Assembly: GCA_036936605.1 (NCBI GenBank)
Contig: JAUPFV010000001.1
Coordinates: 321,620,250 to 321,684,249 of the forward strand
Source: Limnanthes douglasii subsp. nivea
Lineage: Eukaryota; Streptophyta; Magnoliopsida; Brassicales; Limnanthaceae
Length of the DNA: 64,000 bases
Direction of reading: 5' to 3'
Part shown: positions 56,930-64,000 of the stretch, in pieces
How positions within the stretch are numbered: position 1 is the first letter of the stretch
Layout: every line of letters begins with the position of its first letter
Notes under the pieces: generated by a model
Seen by the model: the letters and a program-made list of their open reading frames with translations, nothing else
Database searches by the model: none
What the model was told of the DNA's origin: nothing
Made by a program: the position numbers and the translations under genes

Positions 56930-57679
56930 CAGTGGCGGATCCAGGAATGGAAATTAGGGGGTTAAACTAAAAATGTATACATAATCTTCCGAAACATTTT
57001 TCAATATTTTCGCAAAACCTAGTTCTACTTAGTTCTATTGTTAGTTTCGAATGCGTTATCTAGCTCTAAAAACACCAACGTGCTAATTCTAAAAATACAA
57101 TTTCTCACTACCACTACAACACAAACCATTGTGAAACAATCTTCTTCCAACTATTTTGTAAAAAATAACATAAATATATAAAAATACTTTAGACCAAATC
57201 CTTTTCTATTTATTTATGTTTTCTGGTGTCTTTATTTTAATGTTTTAATTTCTCACAAATATTTTAAAAATATCAATCTCTCTTATATTCTATTTTAATT
57301 TTAATTATTTACTATTTTATTTAATTTCTAATTTTGATATATTTTTTAATAATTAAATTAGCTTCCATTTATTAATCTCTATCTTATTATAAGAAAATAA
57401 TTCTTTTAAAATTAATTGTCTTTTCTAGTTATAAAAGTAAAGTAATATAAAAATGAAAAATAAAATTCATATAAATTTTTTTAGAACAAAATATGAACCA
57501 CTCCATAAATAATGGTAGGACCGGAAGTAGTTTTCTAAAATATTTTTAATAATGGTCCAACTGTCTCTTTTTAAAAAGAAAAAACAATAAATATAAATAT
57601 ATATTTTATTTTTATCTTTTTGCGGGACCGGGATTAGGGGGCTCGAGCCCCTCCTAGCCCTCAAGTGGCTCCGCCGCTG
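56930..57679. mobile_element. hAT-like MITE, 750 bp (CAGTGGCGGA termini)
   Basis: Starts CAGTGGCGGATCCAGGAA and ends so that its reverse complement starts CAGCGGCGGAGCCACTTG, an imperfect terminal inverted repeat. The flank GTACGAAT at 56922-56929 recurs after the right end at 57680-57690 as GTAC plus a TAC insertion plus GAAT, a slightly damaged 8-bp duplication. The right subterminal region has GGGGGCTCGAGCCCC (a perfect palindrome, about 57,638-57,652). The interior is AT-rich and codes for nothing. Confidence 0.75.
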
Positions 57680-57690
57680 GTACTACGAAT

Positions 57691-58205
57691 ATGATAGCTA
57701 CTTTATTAGAACATGTGTCCATTCGTGTTTTTCAATTTATATGTTAAAAAAGTATTAAAAAATAATAATATTTGAAAAATATGTCGACTAATATTTTAAA
57801 TTTTATTCGAACGGTATTTTTTTTCAAATATTATTTACAAAACAATTTGATTTTATTTTCATATTTTTTATATATAATAAATCTGATTTATTATTTATTT
57901 ATTTATTAAAAATAATAAATTTTATTTTATTTTTTAAAATATTAGATTTGATTTTGTTTAATTTTGTTTGCGTTTTTTTAAATATTTTTTAGAAAATATA
58001 TTTTATTTTTAAGTTTTTTTTTTATAAAAAAGTGATTTTATTTCTATTTATTATGAAAGTATTTTTTGAATAAAAATTTATTTACGTATATCTTTAAAAA
58101 TATTTTTCAAATATTAAATTTGATTTCTTTATATCTAATTTTATAAAAATATTTTAAAATGAATTAAATTTATTGTTATTTTTATTCTATTTTTGTCATA
58201 TTATA
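57691..58205. other. Very AT-rich non-coding stretch
   Basis: Dominated by ATTTTT/AAAATA runs; no open frame of note and no recognisable element. Confidence 0.6.
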
Positions 58206-60722
58206 TTTGATGTTATATTCTGGCAACATGCTCAAATTATACAAAGATTGCTTTTGAGGATCTAAGCACTATTTGTATTCCCGACGTACTACGTACTGGT
58301 TCGTTCTCTCAGTGTGAGATTGATGAATTCAATCAATGTTGCTATCAATCAAAACCGATTGAACCATTGCTTCAAGAATTGACTGTATTTTTGTTAATAG
58401 TGTTGGGATGATTATTTCTTTATGTTCATTTTCTATTTTGATTTGGCCCGCTCTTCCGACTAATCCACTGTTATATTTAATTTGAATCGTCCAAGACCAC
58501 ATATCAAAAAACCTTTTAATTTTTTTCATTTTGGCAGATTCATCCTCCTTATAATGATCTAGTGTCTCTTCTTGGCACCTCCTGATATCTACTTAAGGTA
58601 TGAGAATAGTTTTCCAAAAATTCTCTCGGCTTCAATTTTCCCTCTGCGACCTCAATCGCATGGAATATTGCGATATTAGTGCTAAGGTGGTGAATGCCCA
58701 AAACCATCTTTTATGTTCAATCCACCTTAGCTAATGGCCCTTTAAAACTCTCTCTCGTCTCTACCGAGATTGTTGTTTCTTCTATTTATATCTCCCTAAG
58801 TTGTGACGATAAATATTTCTATAAAGAGAAGTCTAGAGAGACTTGGCTTGGGCTTGGGGACCGTAACATTAAATTCTTTGATAAGAGTGTCAAAAACTGA
58901 GTTATTAGATTATCTCTATCACCGATAGTAATGAGATCCTTGCTATTTCCACTAACGAGGTGATGAGAGTCTAGGTCAACTAACCTTTTGGCCCTAGGTC
59001 TATCTCGGGTTACACTGGGTTGACTCGTATTTCCTCCTTTATTTCTGCTAAAGTGAATCCCCAAGATCGGTCATCGATAGTTCGTTCTGTTACTTGTGTA
59101 GAAATTAAAAGTTCCATTTTTAGTATTCATAGCGAAAAATCCTCGGGGTTTGATGGCTTCAATGCGGTTTTTTTTTAATAAATTCTAAAACCTCATTGGT
59201 AAAGACATCTGTGATGGGATCTTAATCTTCTTTAACACGAAACGTCGTGAAACTTCTTGGAATTTCACCACCATTTCTCTTATCCTTAAGATGGATTTCT
59301 CCTCTTTTGCGGAAGACTTCAAACTTATTGCATGTTGCAATGTGGTTTATAATATTGTTTTAAAGATTCTAGTCGATATGATCAAAGACTCGTTCCTTAT
59401 CTGATTGGAATATATCAATCAGCTTTTGTGGTTGGTCGTAATATTACAAACAATATCCTTATTTCTCAAAAACTATTTAGAGGTTACCACACTAGTAGTA
59501 AAATCCCGAGACTTGCTCTCAAAATTGATTTGATGAAAACTTTCGACAATGTTCATTGGCGTCTTATCTTTGGCATCTTGGTGGTCATGAATATCCCAAA
59601 ACAGACGATCAGTTGGATTATTCAATGTATCGTCCCGTCCTATATCGTTAGTAACAACGGTGACCCTCATGGGCACTTCAGAGGCAGGAAAGGTCTCATA
59701 CAAGATAACAATTATCTCCCTTTCTATTTTTCTTGATCATGTAAGTCCTCTCAAGTATCCTCAAGGATAAAAGTACTTATGATAATTTTAATTTCCACTT
59801 GAAGTGTTATAAGCTTAAGATTATCAAAATTTGCTTCACAAATTACTTGATTATTTTCTGTTGTGGTGACATCAATTCCCTCAACCTTATCAAGGATGAT
59901 TTTAATAGTTTATTTATTCTCTCAAGCCTTAAAGTAATCCCTCAGGAGAGTCACATCTTCCTCTCAAGGGTTAACCCCATTTTTATAATGCACCTAATCA
60001 ATATCATAGGTTTCAACGTAGAGTCCCTCCCGGTTAAGTATCTTGGAGTCTCTCTTCTCTCGGGTAGACTTTCTCATAAAGATTGTCGATCGTACTCGAA
60101 AAAATTACTCATCGTATTGCCTCTTGGACATCTCTCTTATGCGGAGAAGATTCAGCTTATTAAATCAATGCTTTTCGTATGGCAGGTTTATTGGTTATCG
60201 GTCTTCATTCTCCCCGCTAGAGTTCTTAAAGAACTTCCCCAGTCTATCTACCACTTCCTTTGGTCAGGCCATGAGATAAAGGCTACATGTGCTAAAGTGG
60301 CATGGTTTGCAGCTACCTTGTCCTTATTTGAGGGGGGTCTTGGGATTCTAATCCTAAAAACCTGGAATCAGACGGTCGTCCTTAAACACTTGTGGTTTTT
60401 TCCTCCTGGACTTGAAGGAAAATTTTGAATCTTCGGCTCTCACTAGCATTTTGTATATGGTTGCGATTGGTAACAAGGAGGAAACCTTCATTTGGTTTGA
60501 CACGTGGTTGTTCTCGACCTCTTTGGTCAATCACTATGGGCATAGTATTATCCGTGATTCTCGTTTGGGAAGTCATCTTAAGGTCTTTAATAGTATTCTG
60601 GATGGTCATTAGAATTGGTCGACTCATTTAAGGTCTGCTAGTTCTAGTATCCAACGAAACTTCCAGGGGATTAACTTTCTCATCATTTCCTCCCACCCCC
60701 TAACATCATCTACAACGACGTT
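58206..60722 (+). mobile_element. LINE C: L1-type LINE, 5'-truncated and cut by a Tat element at its 3' side
   Basis: Similarity begins in the endonuclease C-terminus and continues through RT to beyond the palm domain, ending where the third Tat element's LTR starts at 60,723. Neither a tail nor target duplication is visible because the 3' part lies beyond that insertion or is lost. It belongs to a different LINE family from A and B, judging by its coding motifs. Confidence 0.7.
58230..60660 (+). pseudogene. LINE C ORF2: endonuclease end and reverse transcriptase (catalytic FADD lost)
   Basis: An endonuclease-end relic lies near 58,400-58,520 (FSILIWPALPTNP, IVQDHISKNLL). The linker is at 58,690-58,900 (STLANGPLKLSLV, ETWLGLGDRNIKFFDKS). 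RT: EKSSGFDGFNAVFF (about 59,130), FVVGRNITNNILISQKLFRG (about 59,423), LKIDLMKTFDNVHW (about 59,520) and NNGDPHGHFRGRKGL (about 59,655). The catalytic motif reads CFTNYLIIFC (about 59,833) instead of FADD. Then PVKYLGVSLLSGRLSHKDC and GHLSYAEKIQLIKSML up to a TGA at 60,426-60,428. Stops and shifts occur throughout the first half. Confidence 0.78.
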
Positions 60723-61015
60723 TGGTGTAGATAATAATCGCCTGAGGGTAGGCTGGTAATTTCAGTTGGTGTTTTATGGTGGTGTGTGGGTGTTTAAGTG
60801 TTTAGAGAGTAGAGAGATAATTAAGCAGTTTGGTAGCAGTTAATTTTCATTACCGATAGTTAATGCAGGTGGTTGGGTATTTATACCCTGATGTTTGGGC
60901 CCTTATGGGCTTTCGGGTCATGTTTAATGGACCCGGGTCATGTTCAAAGACTCATGAGCTCTAAGTAGGAGAGCAAGTAGCTTAGTCAAGAAGTGTTTAG
61001 GTTTTTAGTACTTTT
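60723..61015 (-). repeat. Truncated 3' LTR of the third Tat element
   Basis: On the minus strand it follows the outer LTR from the AAAAGTATTAAAACACTAAA region onward: GACTAAGCTA, CATGACCCGAAAGCCCAT, TATAAATACCCAACCAC, and a CACCA end. The first quarter is missing. The window edge hides the other LTR, so no target duplication can be checked. Confidence 0.75.
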
Positions 61016-61058
61016 TTCATAGTTCGAACAGTCCTATGGTCATAGTGTTCAAAGTGAT

Positions 61059-62132
61059 TTGTCCGGTCCATGTGATCTGTCCGGTCCGGAGGCTTTGGAC
61101 CGATCTGTCCGTGTCCGGGATCCGGAGCCTTCTGTCCAGGCTGACCCTTCTGACCCAACACATGCTGAAGAGATCCCAAGGGACTTTCATACTGATGAAG
61201 TTGAGGGAGGAGAGCTTAACATTGATGAAGTAGACATCACCGGTCTTGGTGAACTTGGCAAATACTTCCTCAACCTCCCCAGAGACGACTTCGCAGGGCC
61301 TTACATTCCTTCGAGCAGCTCTAACACCGTCAACTTCAATGGTAAGACTTTCATTGTCTCTAGTGAAAAGGACACCATAGCCCATTCCTTGCTAAGCAAT
61401 GTGCAGCCGGTACTTACACTGGAGAGACAAGTTCGGGGTCAAGCAGACACCATCAAAGACCTTAAGTTTGAGAAGGAAAAGCTGTCTGAAGACCTTCGCA
61501 CTGCTACTGCCAATGCTGACATGCTAAAGGAAGCAAATGAGGAGTTGAAGAGGAATCAGGAGGAAAGCAACACAAAAGTTGCTACTCTAGAGGAAACCAT
61601 CAGAGACCTCCGGGAGAAGCTGTCCGGTGTGGAGAAAGACCTTACTGCCTCAAAAGAAGAGACCAAGGCAAAGGATAAGATTATCACCAACCTAACTACT
61701 GACAAGATTGCTCTTGAGAATGCAGCATCCAAGGCTGCCGAGGAGAAGAACACTTTGTTAAGGGATCAAGAGGCTACGATCCAAGCCAAGATCAATGCTT
61801 ATGCCAACCAGATGATCAAGAGCGAAGAGCTATTGATTGAGAAGGTGAGGTCTGACATGGTTCTACTCTTTCATGAAAAATATCCTAAGAGGAACCTAGG
61901 GGACTTGTGGCTTTATGTAGACGATGATGACCTTCCACATCATACAATGGGCGAAGAGGATCAGTATGGAGTCTCCAGTGCGTCCTCATCCGATGATGAA
62001 GAGAGGACCGGAGAGAGTCCAGACAATAAGGAAGAGGATCCCAAGGGAAAGAAGAAGGTTGATGAAGGTGAAAGCGACTTCAAAGGCAAGAAGGCAGATG
62101 AAGGTGAGCCATCCTCAAAGGCACAACCTTAA
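61059..62132 (+). CDS. C-terminal part of the antisense additional ORF, third Tat element (open)
   Basis: An open frame of 357 codons, antisense to the element. Residues about 30-110 (DPTHAEEIP.., GLGELGKYFLNLPRDDFAGP) align with the distal N-terminal half of the outer aORF. About 120-290 are a long coiled coil (heptads such as LEETIRDLREKLSGVEKDL). MVLLFHEKYPKRNLGDLWLY is conserved with the outer copy. The tail is acidic/basic and low in complexity (KEEDPKGKKKVDEGESD). Upstream it breaks into the LTR, so the natural start and the Transposase_28-like domain are missing; the ATG at 61059 is probably internal. Function is unknown; the coiled coil suggests self-association. Confidence 0.8.
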   Translation: MSGPCDLSGPEALDRSVRVRDPEPSVQADPSDPTHAEEIPRDFHTDEVEGGELNIDEVDITGLGELGKYFLNLPRDDFAGPYIPSSSSNTVNFNGKTFIVSSEKDTIAHSLLSNVQPVLTLERQVRGQADTIKDLKFEKEKLSEDLRTATANADMLKEANEELKRNQEESNTKVATLEETIRDLREKLSGVEKDLTASKEETKAKDKIITNLTTDKIALENAASKAAEEKNTLLRDQEATIQAKINAYANQMIKSEELLIEKVRSDMVLLFHEKYPKRNLGDLWLYVDDDDLPHHTMGEEDQYGVSSASSSDDEERTGESPDNKEEDPKGKKKVDEGESDFKGKKADEGEPSSKAQP

Positions 62133-62622
62133 CTTACGATCTACTTTGTTTATTTTTTATTCAGACTAAAGTCCTTGGAAGGCCAAGGCGCTCTTTTTGT
62201 AATGGTGTCCGGTGTTTGTTCGGACAGGCTTTTTGTGTTGTATCTTGACTATTTAAAAGTCCTTGGAAGGCCAAGGCAATTTTAAGTTATTTATTTTAAT
62301 GAATATCTCTGTTCTGTACAACCATCATCTTCTTTCATTGTTCGTTTTAATTTTGATAGCCAGAGTTTAAGTAGCCTTTAGTTGTTGTATTATGAGAGTG
62401 TTTAAGTTCTCCGGCTAGAGTTTAAATAGCCCTTAGATATTTCAGTCCGGATAGTATGACAAGGGACAAAACTTTAAAAACACTTAGAAAATTTTTAAGA
62501 AGGCATCGAATTTTATTTAACAGCCCGGACACCTCATTAAAACCTCTCCGTGCCACCGGGGAGGAAAGAGTATGCCCCCAAATATTTACATGGATGTTCA
62601 AACAAGTAAATATTTACACAAG
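62133..62622. promoter_or_regulatory. Convergent spacer with twin hairpins, third Tat element
   Basis: The perfect motif CCTTGGAAGGCCAAGG occurs at 62173-62188 and again at 62261-62276, just downstream of the antisense ORF. Each can fold into a 6-bp stem with an AAGG loop. The outer element has the same pair (16,967-16,982 and 16,893-16,908). On the minus strand a block near 62,500-62,560 matches the outer element's 3' region. Confidence 0.6.
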
Positions 62623-62625
62623 TTG

Positions 62626-63171
62626 CTATTCCAAGTACATCCGGAGATGCTCAATATTCCAAGGATGAGTTAAAACTCTGCCATCTTTGTCTTCCAACCA
62701 ATAAGTTCCAGGCTTAATTCTTTCAACAACCATATACGGACCCTCCCAAGTTGGGGCCAGCTTTCCGAAGAGCTTTTCTTTAGTGTGTAAGAAGACCTTC
62801 CTTAATACTTTGTCCCCTGGTTGGAAATCTCTTCTTTTGACTTTGGAAGCAAACCTGCTCCTCATCAAGCCTTGATAGTGTGCAACTCGAAGGTGAGCTT
62901 TAACTCGTCTTTCTTCTATCAAATCAAGTTGACCTCTTATTGCCACCTCGTTAGCATGTTCAGAGAAGTTGTGAACACGAAAAGAGGGGAGAGTTGCTTC
63001 TATGGGAGCTACTGCATCCATCCCATAGACCAAGGCAAATGGTGACTCTTGTGTTGCAGCCCCAGGTGTTGTCCGGTAGGCCCACAAGACCTCTTGTAAA
63101 TAACTAGGCCACTTCCCAGCAGCCCCTTCCAAATTCTTCTTTAAACCGGACAGTATAGTTCTATTGGCCAC
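62626..63171 (-). CDS. Integrase C-terminal part, third Tat element (open, truncated)
   Basis: Open from 63171 to the stop at 62626, with AGKWPSYLQEVLWAYRTTPG, ATQESPFALVYGMDAVAP and RSRFASKVKRRDFQPGDKVL. GKLAPTWEGPYMV and HPWNIEHLRMYLE at the end match the outer integrase. It carries only the part after the DDE core; the catalytic residues are in the deleted segment. It is useful as the undamaged reference for the frameshifted integrase end at 16,021-16,494. Confidence 0.83.
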   Translation of the reverse strand: MANRTILSGLKKNLEGAAGKWPSYLQEVLWAYRTTPGAATQESPFALVYGMDAVAPIEATLPSFRVHNFSEHANEVAIRGQLDLIEERRVKAHLRVAHYQGLMRSRFASKVKRRDFQPGDKVLRKVFLHTKEKLFGKLAPTWEGPYMVVERIKPGTYWLEDKDGRVLTHPWNIEHLRMYLE

Positions 63172-63999
63172 TTCAACTTGCCAAATAATACCTCTTCTTC
63201 GAACTCCCCGATCACATCTGCTGAGCTACCTGTGAAGCCCACGATTGACCTGTCCGAATTCTGAATTACAGCTGGATTTTTCATTTTCTTGTACGTGGTT
63301 AGGAAAATGATATTGGATGAGCTTCCAGTATCCACCAGGATTCGTCTTATGTCATTGCCCCATATAGATGCTCCTATGACAACAGCATCCTCATGAGGGC
63401 CAACAATGTTTCTTAAATCATCTTCATCAAACACAATGAAGGGGAATGAGTTTGGTGACTGATAGGATGTCATGCCTCCTTCTAGCTGGGAGGCTAAAGT
63501 ATGAACATGCCTCTTCCTCGAAGAAGCAGTAGGAGCTGTCATAGTGTCCCCTCCGAAAATTGTAAGCGACTCGAAAAACTTAATGAGCCCGGAGACCGAC
63601 CTAGAACATTCCTCTATAGCACCCACTCTGTTCCGAGTTGGATCAGGATCCAGGTACTCAGATTCCACGTCAAACCTTTCAACTATAACCATGGCTCCCT
63701 CCGGAGCAGCATTACTTGGACCAACCCGGTGAGTGTTATCAGGCCTGTTACCCCCTCTTCTTTTCACATATGCCCCCAGCTTTCCCCTTTCAATCAAGTT
63801 CTGAACTTCTTGTTTCAATGCTATGCAATCATCAGTGGTATGACCAATATCATTGTGATATTGGCAAAAAGAGTTGTTGCGATACTCTCTGGGAGGCTGC
63901 AGTGTTGCCGGTCTCCGGTAGTGCACCTCATCCTTTGTTTTATCAAAGATAGTGGCCACGCTTTCTTTTAACTCTGCGAACCACTCCGGTTGGACCCAT
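63141..63999 (-). CDS. gag C-terminus and protease, third Tat element (open, truncated)
   Basis: The minus frame is open from the window edge. WVQPEWFAELKES is followed by a C-x2-H-x4-H-x4-C knuckle (CQYHNDIGHTTDDC, about 63,829-63,870). VKRRGGNRPDNTH leads to the protease with an intact D-T-G-S-S (about 63,325-63,339). It then runs through VGFTGSSADVIGEFEEEVL into the deletion junction near 63,170-63,180, where it enters integrase DNA out of frame. The stops seen at the matching places in the outer copy are absent here. Confidence 0.83.
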   Translation of the reverse strand, partial: WVQPEWFAELKESVATIFDKTKDEVHYRRPATLQPPREYRNNSFCQYHNDIGHTTDDCIALKQEVQNLIERGKLGAYVKRRGGNRPDNTHRVGPSNAAPEGAMVIVERFDVESEYLDPDPTRNRVGAIEECSRSVSGLIKFFESLTIFGGDTMTAPTASSRKRHVHTLASQLEGGMTSYQSPNSFPFIVFDEDDLRNIVGPHEDAVVIGASIWGNDIRRILVDTGSSSNIIFLTTYKKMKNPAVIQNSDRSIVGFTGSSADVIGEFEEEVLFGKLKWPIELYCPV

Positions 64000-64000
64000 G

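Larger units (their letters stand above)
60723..64000 (-). mobile_element. Third Tat element, minus strand, internally deleted, running off the window
   Basis: Reading on the minus strand from 64,000: gag C-terminus and protease, a deletion removing RT to mid-integrase, and the integrase C-terminus. Then the convergent spacer and the C-terminal part of the antisense ORF (plus strand), a second deletion, and a truncated LTR ending TACACCA at 60,723. The LTR keeps the TATAAATACCC block (plus 60878-60885). Its first ~90 bp, the polypurine tract and the antisense promoter are lost. The remaining frames are open, so this copy looks younger in point mutations than the other two despite its deletions. 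Confidence 0.85.

Noticed and set aside
61017..61385. Minus-strand ORF opposite the start of the third copy's aORF.
   Set aside because: The plus frame aligns with the outer aORF protein; the minus frame has no counterpart.
63501..63971. Plus-strand 156-codon ORF near the right edge.
   Set aside because: It overlaps the clearly conserved minus-strand gag/protease frame and shows no family of its own.
1..64000. CRISPR arrays, operons, rRNA or organellar DNA inserts.
   Set aside because: The regular repeats found are tandem (no unique spacers), nothing resembles rRNA or organelle genes, and the element types are those of a plant nuclear genome.

Overview
The window is a transposon-dominated piece of a flowering-plant (probably eudicot) nuclear genome. 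The evidence is the mix of element types: Tat- and Athila-like Ty3/gypsy elements, Ty1/copia elements, plant L1-type LINEs with a C-terminal RNase H, a tRNA-derived SINE and hAT-like MITEs, all in an AT-rich background. I recognise no intact host gene. Almost every coding stretch is a decayed retroelement frame, so the annotation is mainly one of element boundaries, nesting order and damage.

Layout. 1-4.9 kb: AT-rich DNA with a ~110-bp tandem repeat, a ~27-bp minisatellite and a SINE with a perfect 14-bp target duplication. 4.9-7.6 kb: remnant of an Athila-like gag/protease. 7.6-10.4 kb: AT-rich DNA with a second SINE copy. 10,413-25,103: a Tat-lineage gypsy element bounded by 378-bp LTRs and the 5-bp duplication AAATC. 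A second, internally deleted Tat element (17,678-21,978; 376-bp LTRs; duplication TTGAT) sits inside its antisense additional ORF. 25.1-28.3 kb: AT-rich DNA and a hAT-like MITE. 28,297-33,252: a 5'-truncated LINE with a 20-bp target duplication, itself interrupted by a second hAT-like MITE. 34.6-40.5 kb: a longer, more decayed LINE. 41,147-45,911: a copia element with ~176-bp LTRs and duplication AGATT. 47.6-56.0 kb: tandem repeats, a possible MITE, a very decayed gypsy element, a decayed copia element and a duplicated piece of the latter. 56,930-57,679: a MITE. 58.2-60.7 kb: a third LINE, abutted at 60,723 by a third Tat element on the minus strand that runs off the right edge.

How the parts relate. 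The three Tat copies share one architecture: gag-PR-RT-RNaseH-second RNaseH-INT on the sense strand, converging with a long antisense ORF that begins just inside the 3' LTR. In the outer copy this ORF has its own putative TATA box, an 84-nt candidate spliceosomal intron and a coiled-coil C-terminal half. It is followed by a pair of hairpin motifs that is also found in the third copy. This antisense unit is the most interesting structure in the window. Antisense additional ORFs are known from Tat-lineage elements such as maize Grande and Silene Retand; the promoter, intron and twin hairpins described here are inferences from sequence.
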